Below are positions 16,875 through 24,507 of a DNA stretch of 33,492 nucleotides, one piece after another. Made by a program: the position numbers and the translations under genes. Source of the DNA: Bacteroidales bacterium. GTDB lineage: Bacteria; Bacteroidota; Bacteroidia; Bacteroidales; VadinHA17. The notes under the pieces were generated by a model, which saw only the letters and a program-made list of their open reading frames with translations, did not search any database and was not told the DNA's origin. The stretch covers positions 13,766 through 47,257 of the forward strand of contig PLNT01000015.1 of the NCBI GenBank assembly GCA_003141895.1, given 5' to 3'. Numbering within the stretch: position 1 is the first letter of the stretch; every line of letters begins with the position of its first letter.

Positions 16875-17627
16875 TTATTTAAAGAAAGATCTGATTAAAG
16901 TGTCAGAGGACTTTTCATAATCAGCCAGGGTGCCTTCCTTATAAACTTCACCATCATGTAACATTATAACGCGGTTTGCTGTATTCCGGGCACATTCTAT
17001 GTCGTGGGTGATAATTAGTGAGGAAGTCTTGTATTTTTCCTGAACGGCATTGATGAGCGAACTTATTTCATCTGAAGTTGCCGGATCGAGACCGGTAGTA
17101 GGTTCATCATATAAAATGATCATAGGGTCAACAACAATTGTTCTCGCCAGACTGATCCGCTTGCGCATTCCGCCTGATAACTGCGATGGCATTTTATTTA
17201 AAGCGTCGGATAACCCCACGTTTTCCAATGCTTCATTTATCTTTTCGTTAATTTCTTTCTGTGATAGTCCTTTTTTTATTCTCTTAAGGGGAAATTCCAG
17301 GTTTTGTCTGACAGTCATTGAATCATACAATGCCCCGCTCTGGAACAGAAAACCAATTTTCTTTCGTAGTTCTCCCAATTCCTCATTATTTAAAGAATTT
17401 ATTTCTTTACCCAGCACATTTATATTTCCAGAATCAGGATTAAATAAGCGGACAATACATTTTATCAAAACAGATTTTCCTGAGCCGGATTTCCCCAGAA
17501 CGGCCAGATTTTCACCTTCAAAAAGCTGTAATGACACATTTTTCAGGACCTCCTGCATGCCAAATCCTTTCCTCAGGTTATTTATTTCAATAACCGCATT
17601 TCCTGATTTTTTCTGGAGAGGATTCAT
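16875..17627 (-). CDS. mlaF: ABC transporter ATPase MlaF
   Basis: This 250-residue ATPase has Walker A GKSGSGKS (45-52), a Q-loop in FLFQSGALYDS, the signature LSGGMRKRISLAR, Walker B IILYDEPTTGLDP and the switch histidine in IITHDI. The FQSGALYDS and GGMRKR features are characteristic of the MCE-linked ATPases. It pairs with the permease MlaE encoded 11 bp upstream, and together they drive phospholipid movement between the membranes. Confidence 0.93.
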   Translation of the reverse strand: MNPLQKKSGNAVIEINNLRKGFGMQEVLKNVSLQLFEGENLAVLGKSGSGKSVLIKCIVRLFNPDSGNINVLGKEINSLNNEELGELRKKIGFLFQSGALYDSMTVRQNLEFPLKRIKKGLSQKEINEKINEALENVGLSDALNKMPSQLSGGMRKRISLARTIVVDPMIILYDEPTTGLDPATSDEISSLINAVQEKYKTSSLIITHDIECARNTANRVIMLHDGEVYKEGTLADYEKSSDTLIRSFFK

Positions 17628-17638
17628 TTTTCAATTTA

Positions 17639-18475
17639 TTAAAGCAAATCAGTAATTTGTACTGCAATCAGATCGACAATTATTACAAGCAAAGAGGATA
17701 GCACAACAGCTGAATTAGCAGCAATACCTACACTTTCTGTTCCACGGCCTGCTGTATAACCTTTATAACATCCAACCAGACCGATTACTGCTCCGAAAAA
17801 GAAGGTTTTTATCACTGCCGGCATAAGATCAATAAACTCAAGATGACTGAAAGCCTGTGAACAGAAAAGAACAATAGTTACTTCTCCCTTAATGTTTGTT
17901 CCTGCCCAGCTTCCGATAAGACCAATAGTATCAGCATATAATACCAATATCGGGATCATCAGTGTGGCTGCCAGTACCCTTGTAACAACCAGGAATTTCA
18001 TAGGATTGGTTGAGGATACCTCCATAGCATCAATCTGTTCTGTTACTTTCATTGAGCCTAATTCTGCCCCCATTCCCGAACCAATCTTACCTGCACAAAT
18101 CAATGCTGTGATAACAGGTCCCATTTCTCTGATAAGTGAAACAGCGACCATACCCGGAAGCAACGATACAGCCCCAAAATGAACCAGTGACGGACGTGCC
18201 TGGATTGTAAGCACCAGGCCCATAATTAATCCGGTTACCGAAATAAGAGGTAATGATTTATATCCTATCAGGAAAGACTGCCGTAAAAACTCTTTGAATT
18301 CGAAATCACGTGAAAAAATTTCCTTGAAAGTTTGTGCAAGAAACAGGAAAAAATCAGCAAACTCTGTTAAAAAGTTATGTGCCTCAGCAGTCTTTGCAAT
18401 TGCTTTTTCACTGAGTTTTATAGATTGCTCTTTAGCAATGGTTTTAACCTTAGTAACAGTATAAATTTTTCTCAT
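17639..18475 (-). CDS. mlaE: ABC transporter permease MlaE
   Basis: This 278-residue protein has five to six membrane helices and the MlaE signature regions: VTGLIMGLVLTIQ, AGKIGSGMGAELGSMKVTEQIDAME and GAVIGLVGCYKGYTAGRG. It is the inner-membrane permease of the MCE system. It starts the mlaE-F-D-OMP run, with a CsbD-like gene 53 bp upstream. No MlaB (STAS) or MlaC gene is adjacent. The N-terminus is about 20 residues longer than usual, and the first 30 residues are polar, so a slightly later start is possible. Confidence 0.92.
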   Translation of the reverse strand: MRKIYTVTKVKTIAKEQSIKLSEKAIAKTAEAHNFLTEFADFFLFLAQTFKEIFSRDFEFKEFLRQSFLIGYKSLPLISVTGLIMGLVLTIQARPSLVHFGAVSLLPGMVAVSLIREMGPVITALICAGKIGSGMGAELGSMKVTEQIDAMEVSSTNPMKFLVVTRVLAATLMIPILVLYADTIGLIGSWAGTNIKGEVTIVLFCSQAFSHLEFIDLMPAVIKTFFFGAVIGLVGCYKGYTAGRGTESVGIAANSAVVLSSLLVIIVDLIAVQITDLL

Positions 18476-18528
18476 GAATTAAATTTTATTCCATGCGCTC
18501 CTGCTTAAGTTCTACAGATAAATGACTG

Positions 18529-18711
18529 TTAAATACCGACAATAATATATAGAAGCTCCTGTTTCGATTTCCCGAGCTTATATCCCAGTAGTTCAATCAT
18601 TTCCTTTTCTTTACCTTCCCCGTAACTCAGATCTTCATCTGTAATAATCGGGAACTTTTGCTTTAGTTTTTCTTTTTTCTTGTCCCAGTATCCTAATACA
18701 TTTGTATTCAT
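18529..18711 (-). CDS. CsbD-family general stress protein
   Basis: This 60-residue protein has the CsbD-like pattern of a tryptophan early (YWDKKKEKLKQKFP), then ITDEDLSYGEGKEKEMIELLGYKLGKSKQEL. CsbD-like proteins are abundant small cytoplasmic stress proteins of unknown biochemical role. It lies 37 bp after the DUF6600 gene and may be read through from regulon site copy 8. It is also close enough to mlaE to be co-transcribed with it. Confidence 0.8.
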   Translation of the reverse strand: MNTNVLGYWDKKKEKLKQKFPIITDEDLSYGEGKEKEMIELLGYKLGKSKQELLYIIVGI

Positions 18712-18748
18712 GGTATATGGTTTAAGGTTATTAAAATTCAGTATCGTT

Positions 18749-20128
18749 TTATTTGTCTTTCTTTACCTCTTCAGATTTTTTTTGCTGGTCATTATTATCT
18801 TTTGATGAAGACTTTGCAGAATTCGAATTTACTCTCCGTGAATTATCAGATGGATTTGTCTTAAGAACTTTTGTATTATTTTGTTGATTGTCCTTTTTAA
18901 TATTTTGAGGTTGACCGGTTTTCTGTTGTTTTATGTCGACAGGTGGAGCTACTTTTTTGATATTCTGTGGAGGATTGGTATTTTGAGACTTCACATTGAC
19001 CTGACGAACATCTTTTTTGACATTATTAGGCGGATTTGTATTCTGTTGTTTAATATTTTGTGGCTGAACTACTTTTCTGATATTCTGTGGAGGATTGGTA
19101 TTTTGAGACTTTACATTAACCTGACGAACATCTTTTTTGACATTATCAGGCGGATTCGTATTCTGTGTTTTAATATTTTGTGGCTGAACTGCTTTTCTGA
19201 TATTTTTTGAAGGATTGGTATTCTGTGGTTGTACACTGTTCGGTTTATCTGGCGGCCCTTCCTTTTTGATATTATTTGAAGGGTTTGAGTTTCCAACCTG
19301 ATTTGTAGTTTTCCTTTCGGATGGTTTTCTAACCTCACTTATATTTGTTACTCTTGAAGGTACGGAGGTCCGCCCCGAATTGCTGTTTTTTATAACTTCC
19401 GGTCTATACATCTGCAGACGTCCATTACTATAATTTTGGCCAGGTTTATTGTATTCCTGGATTGCTATTGGATTAACCTGCCTTCCTGTGGCCTTTTGAA
19501 AGTCCGTCCTGGCCGGTCCTGTTATATAAGTCGTATTTCTCCTGCTGTCATTATAAGTATTATTAACCACTGAGGAATGAATTACAATCCTATCCTTGTC
19601 GGTTCGACTGAGATAATAATGATTGATATCAGACCTGTCAATATCCCTATCCCTTACAAATATCCAGTGATCGTGCTGACTGTCGTAGGCCCTGCCGAAA
19701 CTAACGGAAAGGCTGATTCCGGGCTCCATTGGAGCCCACCCATAATAACCTTCAGCCATTCTCCACGAAACCCAGGCCGGACCCCATTCATTTCCAGGTA
19801 CCCAGAACCAGCCGAAATTCTGATCGTAATCCCATCGGCCATAATGAAAAGGTGCCCATCCCCAGCTATAATCAGACACCCATGTCCAGCCATAGTCGGT
19901 AAGCAGCCAATGACCCTGAGTCGAATATGGTTCAAAATCAGACCCGGCATCGGGAATCCAGACATATCCATAGTTGGGATAATTTACCCATTGGCCGTAT
20001 GGGCTTAGCTGGTCATAGAAAACCTGGAAACTTACATTACTTTGCTGAGCTGATGCCTGCTTTGGAAAAATAGCAGTTATGACAATCACGATAAATAATG
20101 AAACAAAAACTTTTAAAAATGTTCTCAT
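18749..20128 (-). CDS. Secreted DUF6600 protein with repeated Asn/Pro/Gln-rich tail
   Basis: This 459-residue protein begins with a signal peptide (MRTFLKVFVSLF to QASA-QQ). Residues about 32-135 form the DUF6600 region, rich in W, Y and G: YGQWVNYPNYGYVWIP, GHWLLTDYGWTWVS and WGWAPFHYGRW. Residues about 250-440 are a low-complexity tail of about 20-residue units (NTNPPQNIRK and relatives). It is probably an outer-surface or periplasmic protein. The start at 20128 was chosen because it gives a perfect signal peptide; an upstream in-frame ATG at 20194 lies only 14 bp from the -7 box. Regulon site copy 8 is directly upstream. Confidence 0.85.
   Translation of the reverse strand: MRTFLKVFVSLFIVIVITAIFPKQASAQQSNVSFQVFYDQLSPYGQWVNYPNYGYVWIPDAGSDFEPYSTQGHWLLTDYGWTWVSDYSWGWAPFHYGRWDYDQNFGWFWVPGNEWGPAWVSWRMAEGYYGWAPMEPGISLSVSFGRAYDSQHDHWIFVRDRDIDRSDINHYYLSRTDKDRIVIHSSVVNNTYNDSRRNTTYITGPARTDFQKATGRQVNPIAIQEYNKPGQNYSNGRLQMYRPEVIKNSNSGRTSVPSRVTNISEVRKPSERKTTNQVGNSNPSNNIKKEGPPDKPNSVQPQNTNPSKNIRKAVQPQNIKTQNTNPPDNVKKDVRQVNVKSQNTNPPQNIRKVVQPQNIKQQNTNPPNNVKKDVRQVNVKSQNTNPPQNIKKVAPPVDIKQQKTGQPQNIKKDNQQNNTKVLKTNPSDNSRRVNSNSAKSSSKDNNDQQKKSEEVKKDK
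18961..19200 (-). repeat. Two tandem 120-bp units inside the DUF6600 gene
   Basis: Positions 18961-19080 and 19081-19200 align without gaps and differ at about seven bases. Each unit encodes 40 residues made of two diverged 20-residue halves. Further, more diverged halves flank it. This is a coding repeat, not a CRISPR. Confidence 0.85.
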
Positions 20129-20207
20129 AGAGGTGGCACATGAAATTTTCAAAATTGTGGACACTAATAAATGACTGCTGATTTTGGAGCACATTTCTTA
20201 GTAAAAA

Positions 20208-20272
20208 CAAAGTTAAAGATTGACCTGCAGCCAGTGTTACATAACTTTAGAAAAGAGTTACATAATTCACGT
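20208..20272 (-). promoter_or_regulatory. Regulon site copy 8, upstream of the DUF6600 gene
   Basis: The minus strand reads ACGTGAATTATGTAAC, 16 bp, GTAAC (cores at 20257-20261 and 20236-20240), 20 bp, then TAACTTTG at 20208-20215, a perfect TAnnTTTG. This copy matches the consensus at essentially every conserved position and is the cleanest example. The start codon is 80 bp downstream. Confidence 0.9.
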
Positions 20273-20298
20273 AGTATGTTCTTTGGTTGGATTTGCTT

Positions 20299-20796
20299 CT
20301 AGTTATTCAACTGGTGGATCAGTAGTTTTCGTGCCAGGAAAATTCTGCTTTTTACAGTACCGATATTGATATTTATCTTCTCGGCAATTTCTTTATACCT
20401 GAATCCGGCTATGTACATTTTGAATGGTTCCCTGAAGCATTCTCTTAATTGTTCAATCTTCTGGTTAATCTCAATTACTGATAAAGCCGAATCCGGGTTT
20501 GTTGAATCCGAAGACCTTGTCTGCTTAACCGGAAAAGACTCATCAGCACGTTCGCAAAAGGTTTTATGCAGAAGATTTTGTCTGTAATTATTAATAAAGG
20601 TGTTCCTCATAATTGTAAAGACCCAGGCTTTTAAATATCTGTTATCTACAAATTTTTCACGGTTCAAAATTGCTTTAAGAAAAGTCTCCTGGACAAGATC
20701 TCTCGAATCAGCACTGCCCAATTTAAAATGAGAAGCATATTTTGTAAGACTTTGTTCCATCTCCAACAACTGCTCTGTGAATTTTACTTCGTTCAT
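20299..20796 (-). CDS. ECF-type RNA polymerase sigma factor
   Basis: This 165-residue sigma factor has region 2 (SADSRDLVQETFLKAILN and LKAWVFTIMRNTFINNYRQ) and region 4 (YKEIAEKININIGTVKSRIFLAR). It is of the RpoE/SigW size class and lacks regions 1 and 3. No anti-sigma factor gene is adjacent, which is unusual for this class. Regulon site copy 9 lies about 180 bp upstream with a structured leader in between, so it is probably controlled both at the promoter and in its leader. It could be a second tier of the same stress response. Confidence 0.9.
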   Translation of the reverse strand: MNEVKFTEQLLEMEQSLTKYASHFKLGSADSRDLVQETFLKAILNREKFVDNRYLKAWVFTIMRNTFINNYRQNLLHKTFCERADESFPVKQTRSSDSTNPDSALSVIEINQKIEQLRECFREPFKMYIAGFRYKEIAEKININIGTVKSRIFLARKLLIHQLNN

Positions 20797-20967
20797 TTTT
20801 TCCGGATTTAAGATGGTATATTATATGTAGATAAATTAAGGGCAGGAGAGCTCTCCTTCAGGTTGTTTTTTCCCCGACCGGATGAGATAATTGTCCTGCA
20901 AAGGATCGGGGGAAAAGATGATGAATGGAGATAGAATATATTTATTGTGTTAGAATTTCGGTCAATC
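20797..20967 (-). promoter_or_regulatory. Structured 5' leader of the ECF sigma gene
   Basis: Between the predicted start of transcription (about 20967) and the ATG there are two inverted repeats. One is a perfect 12-bp palindrome GGAGAGCTCTCC at 20845-20856. The other is a longer stem pairing TTTTCCCC-GA-CC with GG-TCGGGGAAAA across 20867-20916. No short reading frame stands out. The leader is much longer than those of the other site-bearing genes (24-100 bp). Confidence 0.45.
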
Positions 20968-20973
20968 ATTATA

Positions 20974-21038
20974 CAAAGATGAGCTACCTTTTGAAGATAA
21001 TTGTTACACAACTTTTAATAATTATTACATTATTCACG
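20974..21038 (-). promoter_or_regulatory. Regulon site copy 9, upstream of the ECF sigma gene
   Basis: The minus strand reads CCGTGAATAATGTAAT, 16 bp, GTAAC (cores at 21024-21028 and 21003-21007), 21 bp, then CATCTTTG at 20974-20981, one mismatch from TAnnTTTG. The next gene in this direction is the ECF sigma factor. Confidence 0.82.
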
Positions 21039-21087
21039 GATTACCACTGGGGTCATCGGGTAATAATTGAAGAGATGAAACAAACAA

Positions 21088-22191
21088 CTAATGCGACTTA
21101 TTTTTTTTGAATATCGTCTTTATCTTTATTATCGGGGGCATCGTATCCCCAAGCAGGAATCCCCATGGCTTTAAAGGTTCAATATGATCACAAATGAGTT
21201 TTATGATCGCTAGTAAAGGCATGGAAAGAAACATTCCGGGGATACCCCAGAGGGCATTTCCGACCAGGACTATTATAACAGAGAATAAGGCATTAATTTT
21301 TATTTTTGAGGCAACTATATATGGAACAATGTAATGGTTGTCTATCATCTGAATGAGATAATAGGCAGCCAGGACATATAAAGCATACCATCCTGAGGTT
21401 TTAGTGACCAGTGCTACCATCATGGGCAAAGCGACTGCAATAATTCCGCCAATATAAGGAATGACGTTCAGTAAGGCTGCAAGAATTCCGAGTATGAAGG
21501 CATAATCAATTCCGAGTATTAATAATGCTGCAGTATCCATTGCTGCAACCATGACAGCTTCAATAAACAACCCGACAAGATAGCGTTGGATAACTTTTTT
21601 GATCTGAGATACTATCTCTTTTACCCTGATTTGATAACCTGGCCCGGAAACCAACCAGACAAATTCAATTAATAATGGTTGGTAAAACAGTATCATAAAA
21701 ATATAAAAAGGTATCAGTAACAATATTACAAGTCCATTGCCAAGGATTACAATTGTCTGTCCTATTGCAGCAGTGCTTACATTTATTAATTCACCCTGTG
21801 ATTTGGTTATCCAGGCATGAATAGTCTGAGGGTCCTTATTGAAGTAATCGGCAGCATCTGCTATGTTTTGATTGAGTATAGACGTAAATTTCTCAACCAG
21901 TAGAGGCCATGATTCACTAAACTTACCTGCCTGGGAAAATATAATAGTACCGAAGGCTGCAATTACCAGAAAGGTGAGAAGCATTGTAAGCACAATAGCC
22001 AGTATTCTGTTTATTTTTAACTTTACCAGGAAGTTTACGAGAGGGTGTAATAAAATTGCAATAATTACTGCAAAGACAAAAGGGACTATAATACTCTTCG
22101 CTAAATACAGAATTGAAAACAGAGCAATAAATCCCAAAAGAAATATTGTCACTTTTACATAAAACGGGAGTTTTACATGCTCAACTGACAT
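21088..22191 (-). CDS. AI-2E-family membrane transporter
   Basis: This 367-residue protein has about seven to eight transmembrane helices. Two are at the N-terminus, followed by a soluble segment (about 75-150), then the conserved block with GLFIEAVMVAAMDTAALLILGIDYAFILGILAALLNVIPYIG. This is the AI-2E (YdiK/PerM) family; real substrates are mostly unknown, so autoinducer transport should not be assumed. It is the last gene of the operon that starts at 24446. Its first 11 bases overlap the end of the upstream gene, so translation is coupled. Confidence 0.9.
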   Translation of the reverse strand: MSVEHVKLPFYVKVTIFLLGFIALFSILYLAKSIIVPFVFAVIIAILLHPLVNFLVKLKINRILAIVLTMLLTFLVIAAFGTIIFSQAGKFSESWPLLVEKFTSILNQNIADAADYFNKDPQTIHAWITKSQGELINVSTAAIGQTIVILGNGLVILLLIPFYIFMILFYQPLLIEFVWLVSGPGYQIRVKEIVSQIKKVIQRYLVGLFIEAVMVAAMDTAALLILGIDYAFILGILAALLNVIPYIGGIIAVALPMMVALVTKTSGWYALYVLAAYYLIQMIDNHYIVPYIVASKIKINALFSVIIVLVGNALWGIPGMFLSMPLLAIIKLICDHIEPLKPWGFLLGDTMPPIIKIKTIFKKNKSH

Positions 22192-22585
22192 GGCTTTTTG
22201 AACTCAATTCTTTTCTATGAGTAAAATGCTGAAATAAAGTCTGTCCGAAAGATTTAATCACTTCAGAATTCTGAGCTACAACATTAGTGACTCCAAACTG
22301 TAGTATAGACCCAATAAGCTTTCTAATTATGTTACCCGATGCCCCGACAATTATCTTTTTTGAAATATAGCCTCCTAATAGCCCCATGGCTGTACCGGCG
22401 AGATTATCGATCATATTTGGCGATGAAGATATCTCTTTCAAAGTATATTTAAGAAGATTGCCAGGTTTTAAACTTTCGTATGTAATGAATAATTGATCTT
22501 TTAAAATCTGTCCTTTTATACTTTGTTCAGCTTCTAATAATTGGATTGATTCTTTTAACCCTGCTATGGAACTAATGGTCTGCAT
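22181..22585 (-). CDS. Uncharacterised protein, glycine-rich hydrophobic core
   Basis: This 134-residue protein has a polar, helical N-terminal half and a central hydrophobic glycine-rich segment (about residues 60-100, LAGTAMGLLGGYISKKIIVGASGN). No signal peptide is seen and no family was recognised. It overlaps the AI-2E transporter gene by 11 bp downstream and shares one base with the holin-like gene upstream, so the three are tightly coupled. Peripheral membrane association is likely. Confidence 0.7.
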   Translation of the reverse strand: MQTISSIAGLKESIQLLEAEQSIKGQILKDQLFITYESLKPGNLLKYTLKEISSSPNMIDNLAGTAMGLLGGYISKKIIVGASGNIIRKLIGSILQFGVTNVVAQNSEVIKSFGQTLFQHFTHRKELSSKSHVS

Positions 22586-22956
22586 TATTTAAGAATTTGT
22601 TTGATGAAATAATCGCCAATTAACTTCTTAATCCTTTTATGCAAAAAGAAATGAATGAATAATGATATGAGTATATAAAATGCAGCTACTGCAAAAAACC
22701 CGTAAAATGCTTTACCAAGAATTTCACCGAGCCATAATGCTAATCCCAGATTTAAGAACAGGAGGGATGATGTAATAAGAATAAAAACAACGGAATGTGG
22801 TATCATGGACGATACCACATCCGCTGTTTTATCAATAGTTTTAAGCTTTACCAGTTCAAAGCTCGTTTTCCCATAATCGGAAGCTTTTTCTAAAAGCGAT
22901 TCAAGTAACTTACCTTTCTCTTCCATATCCTTTGTGTTGAAAAAGTTATCGGACAT
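22585..22956 (-). CDS. Putative phage-holin-superfamily (holin-X-like) membrane protein
   Basis: This 123-residue protein has an amphipathic N-terminal half and two adjacent transmembrane helices (about 52-74 and 81-104), followed by a basic tail ending in HKRIKKLIGDYFIKQILK. That layout matches the chromosomal holin-X-like family, small membrane proteins common beside YtxH and CsbD stress genes; it is not evidence for a prophage. It is tightly packed in the 24446-to-21088 operon. Confidence 0.7.
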   Translation of the reverse strand: MSDNFFNTKDMEEKGKLLESLLEKASDYGKTSFELVKLKTIDKTADVVSSMIPHSVVFILITSSLLFLNLGLALWLGEILGKAFYGFFAVAAFYILISLFIHFFLHKRIKKLIGDYFIKQILK

Positions 22957-22965
22957 AAAGCTTTT

Positions 22966-23379
22966 CTAATTACTTGAACTGGACATATTGGTGCTAGAAA
23001 CTGTTAAAAGGAATACAGTTTCTTCTTCAGCAATGAGCCTGTATTTAATGTTTTCATCGAGTGTCAGTAACTGGCCTTTGTTAAGTGTAACAGTGTCCTT
23101 TTTTATTCGGATCCTCAGGCTGCCTTCAATTATCTGAAAAGTAGCTGAATCCTTTGTCTGAAAGGATAATATTTCTGTTCCACCATGCATTGCCGTTAGA
23201 AGAATGTTTTTACCCGGGCTTTTTAAAAGAACCAATGCATTGAGTTCTCCGTTTGCCCAGGTATAACTTTGCTTCATAGTTTCAATCAATGAAGGCAAAT
23301 CAAACCCTAACAACCTTGAATCAGATAAGTTATTATTATTTACCTTGTCAAGGTTGGGTTTGAGAGTTTCTATTTCCAT
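22966..23379 (-). CDS. Small cupin-domain protein
   Basis: This 137-residue protein has a single cupin barrel: TAMHGGTEILSFQTKD, then FQIIEGSLRIRIKKDTVTLNKGQLLTLDENIKYRLIAEEETVFLLT. Only one likely metal-binding histidine (in AMHGGTE) is evident, and the usual HxH pair is missing, so it may be non-catalytic or a ligand sensor. It lies 9 bp before the holin-like gene on the same transcript. The N-terminal 45 residues are outside the barrel and of unknown role. Confidence 0.78.
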   Translation of the reverse strand: MEIETLKPNLDKVNNNNLSDSRLLGFDLPSLIETMKQSYTWANGELNALVLLKSPGKNILLTAMHGGTEILSFQTKDSATFQIIEGSLRIRIKKDTVTLNKGQLLTLDENIKYRLIAEEETVFLLTVSSTNMSSSSN

Positions 23380-23439
23380 GATAATTTTACTTACATTGTC
23401 ATGTTAATCTGTAACCCCGATTCAGGATTACATTAGGTT

Positions 23440-23709
23440 CTAAGCTTTGGCTTCTTTTTTAGTATCTGTTACCTTAGACTTAACCTGTTCTGCAAAATCA
23501 GTAAATCCTTCTTTTACCTCTTCAGCTTTGGAAGTAATATCCTCTAAGAAACCATCGAACTTATCTTTAACAGCGTCCGCGTAGTCCTCCCCCTTCTTAA
23601 CGATCTTTTTGCGGGTATTTACTCCCTTATCCGGGGCAAATAATATACCTAATAATGCTCCTGCGGCAACACCCGCCAAAACGCCAAGTAATACTTTTCC
23701 TGAATTCAT
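23440..23709 (-). CDS. YtxH-domain stress protein
   Basis: This 89-residue protein has one N-terminal glycine-rich membrane segment (residues about 5-26, VLLGVLAGVAAGALLGILFAPDKG) and a charged amphipathic helical tail with about 11-residue repeats. This is the YtxH family, membrane-anchored general stress proteins. It is part of the stress operon driven by regulon site copy 10. Confidence 0.9.
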   Translation of the reverse strand: MNSGKVLLGVLAGVAAGALLGILFAPDKGVNTRKKIVKKGEDYADAVKDKFDGFLEDITSKAEEVKEGFTDFAEQVKSKVTDTKKEAKA

Positions 23710-23751
23710 AATGAATTGTATTATTTAATAATTATTTAATTGATGGATGTG

Positions 23752-23907
23752 TTAAAGAACTCTTCTTCCCTGTATTACTCTGAGTAATATTGCTATTACT
23801 GCGATGACAAGCAAGATATGAATTGCACCTCCGACACTGTAACCGATAAATCCTATTGCCCAGGCAATTATAAGAATTACGGCTACTATATAAAGTAGAT
23901 TTCCCAT
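23752..23907 (-). CDS. lmo0937-family small membrane protein, copy 1
   Basis: This 51-residue protein starts MGNLLYIVAVIL, continues WAIGFIGYSVGGAIHILLVIAV and ends in LLRVIQGRRVL. Two hydrophobic helices flank the conserved GFxGYxxGGxxHxLL motif. It is a paralogue of the gene at 24267-24446. It starts 22 bp after the stop of the 100-residue gene. Function is unknown; the family is typical of stress-induced operons. Confidence 0.85.
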   Translation of the reverse strand: MGNLLYIVAVILIIAWAIGFIGYSVGGAIHILLVIAVIAILLRVIQGRRVL

Positions 23908-23929
23908 GATTTTAATTTTTAATTTTGGT

Positions 23930-24232
23930 TTATACTAAAAGGATGATCAATAAAATAATAATAATAGTACCAGCTGATATATAAATTACTCCGCCATTAT
24001 GTCTGTGACGTTCAGTTGAGCGAACGACTACCTGAGAGTTCTTTTTGTCATTTGCAACAAGAGTGGATTTATCAACTTTGTTTAAGCCTTCAAGATTTTT
24101 CAATAGACCTTTGGTTTCTGCTTCCGGTGGTTTTGTTACATCAGTAGAAGGTTTTTCTGTGTTTGCCGCTGATGACAGTAGCGGGAAGAATGACAACGCA
24201 AGAACGATTAGAAAATAAATAACTTTTTTCAT
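23930..24232 (-). CDS. Exported protein with C-terminal membrane anchor
   Basis: This 100-residue protein has a signal peptide (about 1-23, ending LLSSAANT), a polar lysine- and glutamate-rich middle, a histidine/arginine cluster ERHRHNGG (about 74-81), and a strong hydrophobic helix at the C-terminus (IIIILLIILLV). The polar part should face the periplasm. No family was recognised. It sits between the two lmo0937-like genes on the same strand. Confidence 0.7.
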   Translation of the reverse strand: MKKVIYFLIVLALSFFPLLSSAANTEKPSTDVTKPPEAETKGLLKNLEGLNKVDKSTLVANDKKNSQVVVRSTERHRHNGGVIYISAGTIIIILLIILLV

Positions 24233-24266
24233 TTGATTTAACTTTTATTAATTAATAATTTGATAT

Positions 24267-24446
24267 TCATTGACTTAAACTTTCATTTCCTTTATTTAAC
24301 CTTAGATCCAGGATTCCTCCTGTTGCCTCAAGAATAATAGCCAGAATCAGAATCCCGTGAAAAGCACCTCCAATTTGATATCCTAGGAATCCAATAGTCC
24401 AGACAAGAACCAGTAATAGTGCAGTGATAAAAAATAAAGTTTTCAT
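24267..24446 (-). CDS. lmo0937-family small membrane protein, copy 2, first gene of the stress operon
   Basis: This 59-residue protein starts MKTLFFITALLLVLVW and contains TIGFLGYQIGGAFHGILILAII, the same GFxGYxxGGxxH motif as the gene at 23752-23907. A charged tail (LRLNKGNESLSQ) follows. It is the first cistron after regulon site copy 10, with a 62-bp leader. The seven following genes down to 21088 are on the same strand, with gaps of 60 bp or less and three overlaps or near-overlaps. Confidence 0.82.
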   Translation of the reverse strand: MKTLFFITALLLVLVWTIGFLGYQIGGAFHGILILAIILEATGGILDLRLNKGNESLSQ

Positions 24447-24507
24447 AATAAGGATGAATCAATAATGGTTACCTGTTATAAAAGAAAGAACGGATTAATT
24501 CCCTTTA

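Noticed and set aside
18890-19260. Regular repeats that could suggest a CRISPR array
   Set aside because: The units are in frame, encode the Asn/Pro/Gln-rich tail of the DUF6600 protein and have no unique spacers. No CRISPR was seen anywhere in the window.
20299-20796. The ECF sigma factor as the direct reader of the ten sites
   Set aside because: The sites are 21-bp direct repeats followed by the primary-sigma -7 box TAnnTTTG, which points to an activator working with the housekeeping sigma. Not excluded experimentally.
21088-22191. AI-2 quorum-sensing export as the function of the AI-2E-family gene
   Set aside because: Family membership does not establish the substrate, and no luxS or AI-2 receptor gene is in the window.
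22585-22956. Holin-like protein taken as evidence for a prophage
   Set aside because: No phage structural or lysis genes are nearby; the gene is embedded in a stress operon with YtxH and AI-2E genes.
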